A stretch of 64,000 nucleotides of DNA from Lindgomyces ingoldianus (taxonomy: Eukaryota > Ascomycota > Dothideomycetes > Pleosporales > Lindgomycetaceae), in contig NW_022985173.1 of assembly GCF_010093535.1 (NCBI RefSeq), positions 291,919 to 355,918 on the forward strand, given 5' to 3'. The notes under the pieces were generated by a model. It was not told the origin of the DNA. It made no database searches and worked only from the letters and a program-made list of their open reading frames with translations. The position numbers and the translations under genes were made by a program. This document shows positions 46,358-57,216 of this stretch, piece after piece (the first letter of the stretch is position 1; each line of letters starts with the position of its first letter).

Positions 46358-47899
46358 TTTAGAGAGCGAATGGCCTTCTTGTGAGGGGTGTAATAGAAAG
46401 GTCGGCGGGCGTTGGCTTCTGGCAGCATTAACCACCTGAATGAATTGATCGAGCTCCGACAGGAGATGAACGCGCAGCGAGGATACCACTCGGACTGCGG
46501 GTTGGTGTAAGAATAGAGTTGTAAGTCGCACAAAGCCGTTGCGACTGTGGGAGTAGGTGGTAGTAAATAGCGTAGAAGAAATAGCTCAAATAGCGGTGGA
46601 TTGAAGGTGAGTTGGCGCCAGGTGGTGGTGAGAGCGGTCAGGGATTTACTGTGTAGTCATAAATGAATGACGTCCGCGGAGGCAATCGTGGGAAGGAGTG
46701 GAGAAGTGAACAGACAGGCCCTGGTTCACGTGTTCGCAAACTGCCTACCCAAGCATTCTTTGACATAAAGAAGCCAAATTCGGCCTAACAAGGTGGTCCC
46801 CTCCAGCACCCATAACCGCTACACCCCCCGCCGTCACGCTTAGCAGCGCAGAGTTTGAACATGATCTCTTCGAGCTTGGCTAGGCCGGTGAAGTAAACGC
46901 GTCCTATTCGCAGTTACCCGCAGATGCGGCGTAACAAAGCAGGCGTGACGACAGACTAAGAGTGTCGGACCACTGCCTTGGAAATCGGGATTCGCGCTGC
47001 GCTCCCCTGTGACGGCCTGGTTTAATACCCTCCGCGCGGGTTTGAGCATGTGGAAGGACAGTAGTGCAAATAACTCAGGAACCGGGCCAAAGCTCAGTGG
47101 AACATTCCTCCCTCACAATCCTCTTTATTGTCCCTTTATGGTCGTTCCTCCTCTCAAGACGGCCTCTGCTTCTGGGGGACTCAAGGCTGGCTGAATCTAA
47201 AGACGGCAAATTGATCATGTTTTTGCGTGCGGAATGTGTGTATGACGTCGGTGTCCCAGCCCTGGAAGAATGCGGCTACGGCAAGCTCCGGCTTCCAACA
47301 TTGGTTGGGGAGCTTGACTGGCCTAGGCGTCATCTTGGTTCCGCCGTTGGCGCCATCGCATTGTGAGATTGCGACAGGGCCTGGTACGACGTATATTATT
47401 AGCCAATTCAATACTCATTGCCATGAAATTTTGGCCTCAACAATCTCAGCACTCACCCCAACTATCTCATGGAAGCAGCGCTGGCTTAATAATCTTGAAC
47501 TGAAAGTGTTTACATGTACCCCCAAACCTGCCCCGGCATCACAATCCCCTTACAGAATCCTTGATCGTAGGGTGCCTAGTACGGATCCGTAGATAACAAA
47601 AAGATATGATTGAGCACGCGAGCAACATACTGGAGACCGGGAACGCCTTAGTCAAGAAGGGCAGAGGAAAAAACCATGACTTGGACTGAAAGCTGAACCC
47701 CAACGTCGAATCGTCACGAGCTGAAATTGGCTATCATACACCTTCTACCCACGCCCGACCTGAAAAGTGTGTGTCCTGCAAAGTGCCTTTGAAAATATTC
47801 GAGAAACTCCAAGTTTCCGCCTGCCAAAGATTCTATGCCAGTAGTCGCTGAACAACACCGTGAAACCATGAATAAACACTGAGAAAGTAGAAGAAGAAA
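46358..47899. other. Long upstream region of the amino-acid transporter
   Basis: 1.54 kb with no gene I can support, between the transporter start and the scy1 stop. Open frames at 47009-47592 are short and without motifs. A CACGTG palindrome lies near 46727. A regulated promoter would fit a nutrient transporter, but that is inference. Confidence 0.4.
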
Positions 47900-50800
47900 C
47901 TAGATTAAGGAGTCACTCCCACCTCCCCAATTTTGCGTCTGTTGCGTTTGCTGCAATTGTACTGGTCTCTGCTGGTTCTGATTCTGTGCCATTCTCGTGG
48001 ACATAGCTATCCCTGATCCGCCTAGCGTACTCATATCACCTGTCTGTGCCCCTGTTCTCGGTGGCGGGGCGATGCTAAACGTATTAGACCCTGTTGCCGG
48101 TGGAGGTGCGATGCTGAAACCCGAATATACGTTACTCTGTTGTTGAGGCTGTGAAGGCGGTGGTGCAATGGAGAAGTTCGATAACCCAGTCGTACTAGAG
48201 TTCGTGCCTGTGTTTCCCCAAGGGTTAAACGCAGGTGCAGTGGCTTTACTCCAATCTAAGCTAGAACTTTGTGTTGTGTACGTTGGTGTAGAGAGATTTG
48301 TATTGATGCTGCTCATACTGTTCATGCTCATGCCCATGCTCGGTCTAGCTTGTTGCGGTGGAGAGAAAGAGCCGATGTTGCTAATGCTAGGGTTAAGGGG
48401 AGTAAGAGCAGGAAAAGAGGAGTTCAACGAGCTGAGAGTATTGTCAGGCGTAATCGTTCTGCTTGCCCCCCCCTGTGGTGCTGAGAGGTTTGTAGGAGGA
48501 GACATAGGGGGCGGTGGTGTGGACCACGAAAATGTCGCCGCGGGCGAAGCATTGTTCGATGACCTTCCACGATGTGCTGATGGTCGGGAGGGTAGGACGG
48601 ACGATGGCGAAGCGGAGGCTGGTGCATTTGCCCATGAATCTCCCCCCAACATATCTGTGCCTGAAGATGTATTCGCATTGCCTCCGCGGACAAGAGCCTC
48701 GAAGCCGGCCTCTCCATCACCGTTGGTCGCATCGGTACCATTTGTCCCACCAACTCCCCCGAAACTCATGAACTCATTCCGAGATGTGGAAACGGTGGCA
48801 TTGCTTGCACCTAATTCCTGAAGTTTGCGCGTTTGCTCGTTTTCGACACGGGAGGATAATGACTTAATGAGTGCCATGTATGCCTGAAACTGCGGGAGGT
48901 TGAGGAGAGGACCAAGACTAAATTGCCAAAGGATCGGAAGAATGTCCATTGCAAGGAAATCCGCATCGACTTGCGAGCCAATAGCTTTGAAGACGTCAAG
49001 AGCAGCCATCTCAACAAGAAAGATGTTAGCATTCAGTGAATATGCAAGCAGTTAAAAGGCGCTGACGTACCATAACTGCGGGCTCCTTTGTCTTAATGCC
49101 TTTCAATAGCGGTACCACCTTCTCTTGTATCGTATACTTATCCAGTATCGAAACGTTGGAGCTAGGTTTTGGAGTCTCCACAACTCCAGTAAGACCATCG
49201 CCCTGTATCTCTTGCTCTTCGGGCCCACCACCACAGAGAGTCTTAAGAGCCTCAAGACCTCGAATCTTGATGCCCATACTGCTGGTTTTGGCAAAGACGG
49301 TGGCTATCACGGGAAATAGCTCGTTTTTGATCGTGGAGAAGTCAATGATAGGAAGAACAAACGGGAGAGTACGGAGGGCGGCATCCACCACGGAGTGTGT
49401 TGGGGATTCGAGAGCGTGCTGGAGAATAGGAAGGATGTCTACAACCACTAGGTTAGACCATTCTATTCGAGCCTCTTGCAGGCTCCAGCTATGGATAAGA
49501 CAGAAGCTATGGAAACAGTATTGCAGAAACTCTGTTACCAAAGAAGTTAGAGCAAATCAAATCTCAACTTACTGTCTTTGAACTCTTTCCCTGAGGAATT
49601 CTCAACCGCGATAGCCATATTCTCGAGCAGAATCATTAATCCTGCCTCCTTCAAGCTGTCTCTTTCTGGTGCGGCAGCGCCTTTGCTAGTTGGAGGCCCT
49701 GATAGGAATATCTCTCGCAGGCGAGGGATCACTTTCTCTGTAAACGCACGCTTTCCTGAGGTTAGAGTTGTAATGATCTTGAAGACATTCTGTAAGACTA
49801 AGGCAAGAAGTTCGCGATCCTTCATCTCCTCTAAGAGTGCTGGCAAAACTTTCTTCTCCAAGACTGACTTTGGGAACTGAGACAATATTCTTGGAAGGCC
49901 CCGCATGAACTGCGATTTCTCGTTTGGTGTCTTCGCAGGCAAAGAGTCCAAGAAGCGAATGGTAGAGACCAGAATGTTGTCGAAATACTGAGCCTGCTGA
50001 AACTCACGAGCATCCAACCGTTGGGCAGGCCGCCTCGTGATCAGCCGATCTAAGACGCCATTCGTCACATCCTTTGGTAGGGGCTGTGAGGACATGAAGT
50101 TGTTACTCTTGGTGGGGACTGAAGATGAAGATGAGAAAGCCCGTTTGTAAGATGACTGGCTCCCATTAAACTCCAGCGGACTTCGATGTGGTGAGTTGTA
50201 GAGAGCAATGATCAACAAGCCTAACGAGAACATGTCTGCAGCGGGGGTGACGTTACCATCTACGACAAAGTCTGGAGACGAATAGTCGAGGTTTAGCTGA
50301 ACATGGCGCGGTAGCCGTGGATCATAGTGCAGGACCTCGGAGAGTGCAATAGGAGTAGCGGATGTCGGCTTGGTCGAGTTCTCTGGCGGACTTGAGAATC
50401 CTAGGCCAGATATCTTCCAATCTGACTGTCGCGTACGTCAGTATACCACTCTGGGAAACGAATTGATATTGCCTACTTTGGCATTGACGAAGATAGCCTC
50501 GGGCGTCATGTTGGCGTGCACCAACCCAGCACTCTCATGGAGAAATTCGAGGCCCTTAGCAATCTGCAACAGCCCCTTCTGTATCTCAAGCTCATCGATT
50601 TCCAGCTCTCTCCTTCGCTTCTGCCCGTCAGACTCTTCTACCACGTAGCGGCTGCGGCGGCCGCCCACTCCCCCGGCCTTCTCTTGCTCATCCTTCTCTT
50701 GAAGCAAGCCAGCCAGCGACGCCGTGACGGGCTCTGTGGCGAACATTAAACCTCCCCCTCGAGTTTCTTCCACGGGTTCTGCCAATTCCAAGATACTAGG

Positions 50801-51082
50801 ATGCCGTAATCGGGCAAGGGAGCTAGCCTCTTTCTTTAACCTTTCCACGACTTCCTCATGGGCCCGCTTGAGCGCAGAGGCGTTGGCCCGGCCTCCGAGG
50901 CTTGCCCCACCCTGGGGCTCCAAGGACTTCTTCTCGAAGACAAACACGGATGCTGCCTTCCCTGTGGACTTTTTCTTTGCATCGTATATTTTCCATGGTC
51001 CGGAATAAGACGTGGGGTGCGGACTGAGCGAGTAGTTAGAAGAGATGTTTGAGGTGAACGACTTCAGCGCCGAAGAAAACAT
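47900..51082 (-). CDS. scy1: SCY1-type pseudokinase
   Basis: Four exons, 51082-50477, 50425-49573, 49438-49071 and 49009-47900, encode 978 aa. The N-terminal kinase-like domain has lost its catalytic residues: the loop reads LVHANMTPEAIF where HRDLKPEN is usual, and WKISGLGFSS stands where DFG is expected. After it come HEAT-like repeats (DILVSTIRFLDSLP, TLPFVLPIIDFSTIKNELFP). The C-terminal 270 residues are disordered and repeat FSIAPPP three times. Family role: SCYL2-like adaptor in clathrin/AP trafficking between Golgi and endosomes. Intron 2 (134 nt) contains an internal acceptor that would keep 31 extra codons in frame. I chose the longer intron because it rejoins GKEFKDNILPILQHALESPT as in homologues. 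Confidence 0.9.
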
Positions 51083-51740
51083 GGTGATAGTGGAGCCGCC
51101 CGGACGGCGATACTATGGAAGTCGGCTCGAGGCGTCATAAATGCAGGATCGCCCAGGGAGGATTTCGTGGAAGGGGGGTCGAGGTCAGGGAGTTGGCCTG
51201 GGTAGCGAGCTGAAGACCCGCTCAACACTCAACACTCAGGGCGAGCCAGGCAGAGGAAATTCAGCCAGCGTCTTAAAACGCTAATTGACGGGTGGAGAAG
51301 CGCGCACAGCTCTCGAGCTCTCAGGGCCTCAACGTATCGGAAGATCCATGCAGCGCTCCGAACCCCACGCGACAGCTACGGTGCAGTGATGCGACGTAGC
51401 AGAGGCACGCCTATCCTGCCCACAGCCCAATTACCTAAGCTGGCGTGAATACACATTGAGCAACCCCCAACTAGCGACCGGAATTTAGGTACGCGGGTAA
51501 CTTCCTGTATGCGTGCGATACGCTGGTTCCGCAACAACCGCGCCCTTTCGGGGTAAATGTAGACCGCCGATAGGAGCCAAGCTGTGTCGCGGCAGAATAA
51601 GCAACCCCCGGCATCTCACGGTCGGTCAGCTTCGGTTTTTGCAGTAATAATAAATCCTTCGGACATTAATCTGCCCATTTTCTCTTCTCTTCGGACTTCT
51701 CCCTTTCTGCAACCGTGTTTCTGCTAAAGGCCAGCCCACT
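51083..51740. promoter_or_regulatory. Divergent promoter, scy1 / aminotransferase
   Basis: 658 bp between two start codons. I looked for the Gcn4/CPC1 site TGACTC, expected for amino-acid genes, and saw none exact. The 60 bases before the aminotransferase ATG are CT-rich. Confidence 0.45.
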
Positions 51741-53066
51741 ATGCTTCAGCAACGATCGTCACGATTGATATCTTCCTTCGCTCGTTCAATTGCTCCTCAG
51801 GCTACGCTGTCGTTGCGATGTCGGAGAGCGTACAGCATTCACGCTGATGCTTCCGTGGGAACCAGCATCCAGGAGATTGACCCGACGAAGCTCAGCATAA
51901 CGAGGACGACCACCCCCAAAGACCTCCTCCCCCCAGAGGAACTGATCTTTGGGCGCAATTTCACTGGTCTGGTTGGCATTTACCCAAATGTGTCGGTACC
52001 TAACACGCTCAGATCACATGCTCTCGCTCGAATGGACAGCATCACAAGGATGGCTGCCAGCACGCATCACGCCGTACCAGAATCTCAGCCTCGACCCCGC
52101 TACCTGCGTCTTCCACTATGCCTTCGAGGCCTTCGAGGGAATGAAAGCGTATAAGGACAAGAATGGACACATTAGGTTGTTCAGGCCCGACAAGAACATG
52201 GCGCGGTTGAATAAGTCTTCGGCGCGCATTGCGCTGCCCACGTTTGACGGGGATGCCATGATCGACCTCATTGGCAAGTTCGTCAAGCTGGACGAGCGCT
52301 TCATCCCAGAGTCAGTTTCCTCTGCCGCGCATTCTTCGTGATTCATGTCTAACAGCCGAACAGCATCCGTGGATACTCGCTATACCTTCGGCCGACAATG
52401 ATAGGCACTCAGCGAACACTCGGCGTCGGCCCTCCAGCTTCGGCGCTGCTCTACGTAATCGCCTCGCCTGTAGGTCCGTACTACCCCACCGGATTCAAAG
52501 CTGTGTCGTTGGAGGCTACCGACTACGCCGTCCGCGCATGGCCGGGCGGTGTGGGAGACAAAAAGCTAGGAGCGAATTATGCGCCCTGCATTGTGCCGCA
52601 AATGCAGGCAGCCAGCCGAGGATTTCACCAAAACCTGTGGTTGTTCGGCGAGGAAGAGTACGTGACAGAGGCCGGCACCATGAACCTATTCGCTGCCATC
52701 AAGAACAAGGAGACTGGGCAGTCAGAACTTTTGACTGCACCGCTCGATGGGACCATTCTCGAGGGCGTTACGAGGGACTCGATTCTAGGACTCGCCCGCG
52801 AGCGGCTCGAACCGCAAGGTTGGAAGATCTCAGAGCGCAAGTTTACCATGCAGGACGTTGCAGATGCCGCTGACGAGGGGCGCATGATGGAGGTCTTTGG
52901 CGCAGGAACAGCTGCTGTCGTGAGTCCGGTGCGAAAGATCTCCTGGAAGGGACGACTTGTTGAGTGTGGCCTGGCGGACAACGTCGAGGCCGGCCCAATC
53001 GCCCAGCAGATGAAGGACTGGATAGAGAGCATCCAGTACGGTGATGAGGACCACGTATGGAGGTGA
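51741..53066 (+). CDS. bat1: Branched-chain amino-acid aminotransferase, mitochondrial
   Basis: Three exons, 51741-51966, 52013-52310 and 52364-53066, encode 408 aa. The first 30-40 residues ([20 protein letters not shown]) are Arg/Ser-rich without acids, a mitochondrial presequence. Splices restore [20 protein letters not shown] and [20 protein letters not shown]. The fold-type IV PLP lysine is in [12 protein letters not shown] (about Lys242). The substrate loop region and [12 protein letters not shown] are intact. Reaction: reversible transamination of Leu, Ile and Val with 2-oxoglutarate, the last step of their synthesis in mitochondria. Confidence 0.95.
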
Positions 53067-53546
53067 GCGATCCCAATTACAGTCTCTCCAATGTCCACTA
53101 CTAACATGAAGCTCAGCCACAAAGTGTTGTAAGCGAATGAGCTCTGCAGGCGAGAGGCGAGGTTTACTTCATGTACATATATATACCACATAGCTGTATA
53201 TCAGCGGGCGTTTCTCGAGTGGAAAAGGCGTATTCTCTTTTGATAGACCGCATCTCGGCCAATTGATACTAGCTTGACGGATAAATTGGCTCAGGAGCAT
53301 TTGGCAGCCGGTGACAGGTGTGGCGTAAATACGAGGTAGCTCGATTGGACAAGAGTGCGCACAGAGCGCGCAGGAGCTTTCCCAGCCTCCCCTTCGCACC
53401 ACCGCGCAGCGTGCCTGTTTCACTCGCGCATCCATCCCACCTCCACCAACCTCACCTCATATCATCCCCAATTGCCTGCGCCAAACCCACACACTTCGCG
53501 CACAGCTGCAGACGAGCCCGGCGATTTTTGTTCCTGTGTATAAGAT
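53067..53546. other. Intergenic, aminotransferase to HMG gene
   Basis: 480 bp between tandem plus-strand genes. The last 150 bases are C-rich leader (CACCTCCACC-like). No other feature. Confidence 0.45.
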
Positions 53547-54647
53547 ATGTTGGCCCGCGGTATTCTCTGCCGCCTGGCAGCTGATGTGCCGAAAACGCCA
53601 ACCCCCGACCTCTCGCAGCTCGCCCACCTCCTCCAGCGCTCCATTCTCGCCCGCAATGCTGTTGGAATCCCGTCTGTGTGCGCACTGTCACACGCCTACA
53701 AGACGGCGCTCGCGATAAGCCGCCGATCGTATGCTACCGCCCGCGCAACCAAACCCACGAAGACGGTCAAGAAAGCCGTGAAGAAATCAGCAGCGAAGAA
53801 GGCGGCTCCAAAGAAGAAGACTGCTACCAAGAAGCCGAAGAAGAAGGCGGCCCGAGCAACCAAGGCCAAACCGAAGAAGAAGGTTGCGGCCACGCCGAAG
53901 AGGAAGGTAAAGAAGTCTCTGACGCCGGGTGAGAAAGAGAAAGCTACCATCAAGGAGCTCAAGGCTAAGGCGCTTCGGGAACCGTCGAATGGCCAGCACA
54001 TGTCCGCCTGGATGGTATTCAGTGGTGAAGCCGTGAAGGGGAAGACGGGAGGGAACTTGACAGGCAGTGTCAAGGACGCCGCTGCCAGGTTCAAGAATCT
54101 GACTCCTGCCGAAAAGGAGGTAAGCTCGTTGCATATCTTCCCGGCTGAAACCCCCAGCGCTGACTACCGCCCATAGCATTACAACCATCTTGCCAACGAA
54201 AGGGCGGCTGCCCAACAAGCAGAGTACAAGCGCTGGGTGCTGAGCCATACACCCGAACAGATCCGCATCGCCAACCTCGCGCGTCTCAATTTAAGAAGAA
54301 GAGTCCCAACAACGGCTGGCAAGCGCAAATACCCGCCCCACACTTCCAAGATCAAGGACGACAGACAAGTGAAGCGACCCTCGAGCGCATACCTCAGGTT
54401 TGCGACCGAGCGCAATACCAGTGGAGACATGAAGAGCATTGCGAAGTCGGAGGTTATGAAGCTTATTGGGAATGAGTGGAATGCTTTGAGCGCGAGTGAG
54501 AAGCAGGTATGACTGCATCTAGATATACCTCAACATACGCCAAACCGCTTGCTAACACGCTCACAGAAATACGAAGACGCGTACACGGCAGAAAAGCAGG
54601 CCTTTAGGCGTGACTACGAGAAAACATACGGACACAAATTATCGTAG
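53547..54647 (+). CDS. Mitochondrial HMG-box protein with H1-like tail
   Basis: Three exons, 53547-54119, 54177-54506 and 54567-54647, encode 327 aa. The N-terminus (MLARGILCRLAADVPK, later ISRRSYATARA) looks like a mitochondrial presequence with a cleavage region. Residues about 68-125 are almost only Lys, Ala, Pro and Thr (KKAVKKSAAKKAAPKKKTA), like a histone H1 tail. Two HMG boxes follow: NGQHMSAWMVFSGEAVK...AEYKRWV and VKRPSSAYLRFATERN...DYEKTYG. The plan is that of Abf2/TFAM-type mitochondrial DNA packaging proteins plus an added basic arm. DNA packaging in the nucleoid is inference from the domains. A nuclear form starting at an internal Met cannot be ruled out. Confidence 0.87.
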
Positions 54648-55276
54648 ATGCAACAAGCCACCTCACCCACCCCATTTCCTTGCTTCGATATGTATCTTGT
54701 CTTTCCACACCTGTGCCCTAGCTTTCTGGTCTGGTCTGGTCTGGTCTGGCCGGTATATTGGGCGGACAAGCGGTCGTAATCAATTAATTGGTATTGGCGT
54801 ATGTATCCCTTGTCACTATCAAATGTGGAAGCGATTGGACTTGGCCCAGTGGATTTTGTTAGCTTCCGGGTATATTTACGCCTCGCGGTGGATCCTTGTC
54901 TGACTACTCGAAATCAAGATAGGAAGGGACGGTCTGGAAATCGGCCACTGCTCGTCATGTGAGTAAAGGAGGAAGTCTCGATAATAGCTGTTCCCCTCTC
55001 TGGCTGTAGTTCAGTTGGTCTCACCCCCACCAGTCTTGGAGAAAACGTCTGGTGTAAAAGTAGAAGTATATACCACTACGATTGTGAAAAAATGGCGGCC
55101 ATTCTCGCTGCTAGTGTAGTGTCGTCTATATTGTGGGGGCGTCTACAAATAAATTTCCCCAACGAAGCGTATTTTACCATGTGGATGTATCTAGTGTCTA
55201 GATATCAACGATGCACTCCGTCAAATCACCCCGGCTCATCCCTCGGTTCTACCATGCCTACTCAGACCTCTGTATT
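54648..55276. other. Convergent intergenic region
   Basis: 629 bp between two stop codons. It holds the TCTGG microsatellite listed next and otherwise looks like 3' UTR sequence. Confidence 0.5.
54725..54749 (+). repeat. (TCTGG)5 microsatellite
   Basis: Five perfect TCTGG units in the 3' flank of the HMG gene. Confidence 0.9.
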
Positions 55277-56576
55277 TCATTTCCCCTTCCTCTGCTTCGG
55301 TCCCTCATTCCCAACCGCAGCTTTCCCAGCCGTCTCTCCTCCTTTCTTTTGCTTCACCCTCTTGATCGCACCCTCCTTCTCCAAAACCTGCACCGTTCTC
55401 TCACTCTCCTCCCACAGCCTCTTCTGCATTCCCTCATCCTCTACCTCTTTCCTCACAAATCCAATCTCCCTACATTCCTTCAAAAACACGCCTCCCTCGC
55501 CCCTTCCGTACTTCGCCTCCATTGCCGCATACAGAAACGTCTGCGCGCCATACTCTGGGCTCTTAAGAACAAGCCACCAAAAAGGCCAGAGGATGAGGTA
55601 GAGCGCCAGACCCCAGAGACTACCACAAGAGAGATAGCGCCGCATACCAGGGGTACGTGTGAAGCCTGGATCGACGAGGATGACGCGTGCGTTCATAGGG
55701 TTTTTATCTGGGCGGACGTAGGAGGACAGGTGTTTTTGGAAGGCGAGCGCGAAGGTCATGAGGGCAAATTTAGAGGTTGCGTGGACTTGGCTAGGGGTGA
55801 ATGCAATTGTGGTGGCTTCTTTCTTCCCGTCCTTCTTCTCTCTCTTTTTCTCCTTGTTGGACCTGGATGCGGCCGATGGGGAGTCAATACCAGGTAACGA
55901 ACCCGCCATGTAACTACTACATGTCCCAAATATAACCCTAACATCCCGATCTGGCGGTTGCGCTCTCAACGCTGGACTCAAGATACTCAGTAAATGGAAA
56001 TTCGCCATATAATTTAGTCCCCAATTGCCCTCCAGCCCATCGTCGGTTACACTCGGTTTCCCACCCGGCGGCGTCAAGGTATTCGCACACAAGACAATCA
56101 TATCCAAACGTCTGGGTGGCGCATTATCCACCCATTTTGTCGCAAATACACGGATGGAATGGAGGGAGGAGAGGTCAACGTGCTCAGCCGTGATTAACTC
56201 GTTATTTGTGGAGGTTCGTAGATCCATTATATAGTCGACTAGAAATGGGTCGGAGAGTGGGTGTTGGGTTAGTAGAACAAGTTGGGCACCGCGAGACGCG
56301 AGCTCTTTGGCAACTTCAGCGCCTATACCAGAAGTTCCTCCCTATTCCTAATATTATATCTACTCTCGAGTCTTGGTAGGAGGGGTAGTGCGAGCTTACT
56401 GTTATGATGACCACTTTCGAATGCATATTCCGCTCGGAGGTGTTGGCTGTGCCATTGAAGAACCGTTTTAGAATGTAAAGGAGAAGAAGGCTTGGTACGA
56501 CTTTGACTATCGTCCATCCCGCAGGTATAGAGGATATGCCCTCGAACAGTGCTTGAGCGAGGATGGGAAGAGGCAT
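55277..56576 (-). CDS. Membrane-anchored SDR with His at the Tyr site
   Basis: Two exons, 56576-56400 and 56341-55277, with a 58-nt intron, encode 413 aa. An N-terminal helix (IVKVVPSLLLLYILKRFF) should anchor it in the ER or another membrane. The splice completes the cofactor motif TGGTSGIGAE (residues 59-68). GLNYMANFHL and GTCSSYMAGS follow at the expected spacing. The catalytic motif normally reads YxxxK, but here it is HATSK: His246, with Lys250 kept (codon CAC, bases 55781-55783). The C-terminal part has another hydrophobic segment (LALYLILWPFWWLVL) and a Lys-rich tail. The family is fungal retinol-dehydrogenase-like SDR. Activity is uncertain because of the His. Confidence 0.85.
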
Positions 56577-57216
56577 CGTTGTTGGACGGTTGCGGGGTTG
56601 ATGTGCCTTTGGAACAATTCACCGTGCCAAGCTTTTGCGGTTTAACATTCTTCCGGACACCCCCTCTTCTTCGATAATTGGGAGCATTCGGGGGAGCAGT
56701 CAATCAATAGAGCAATTAAAAGCATTTCACCTCCGGTATGAGATATCACAGCATGGAATTTCCTAATCAATCGCTTTGCTCCTTTGTCCAGGGACACACC
56801 AGGGACAGGACGGGAATAAGTCAGCACCACATCTTGTAACCTAGCCCGGAAAATTACAGTGGTAGTTTCGTACAGGAATCTGTTGACGTTCTCCCTGGTT
56901 ACAGCAAGGGGTTTTACAAATAGAGTTTATCCTGATCATGTCCCACGTTAGGTGAGAAGGTGCAATATATGAAATGTAATCATATATTCAAATCACTATT
57001 CCAAGACGCCCACTACCAGCGCCAACCGTCTAAAATCAAATGCTGACGAACACAAACTACCACGACGACTCCATAGCCATGCTTTTGTTTCTAATGCAAG
57101 CACGAGAGAGATATTACTATGCAAAACCACACCACTCCAGAGTTCACCCTTCACCCTTCCCAAGACATTCAGCATGGTTGGCCGGGGCCCAGCCTAGGCC
57201 AATTTGCAGGATGATC
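56577..57216. other. Intergenic, upstream of the SDR gene
   Basis: 640 bp between the SDR start and the stop of the LIM gene. Nothing recognised. Confidence 0.45.

Noticed and set aside
48168..48821. 217-codon plus-strand frame
   Set aside because: Antisense of the Pro/Ser-rich SCY1 tail; the sense strand has the conserved gene.
55092..55897. Long plus-strand frames at the 3' end of the SDR gene
   Set aside because: Antisense shadows of the Lys-rich SDR C-terminus.
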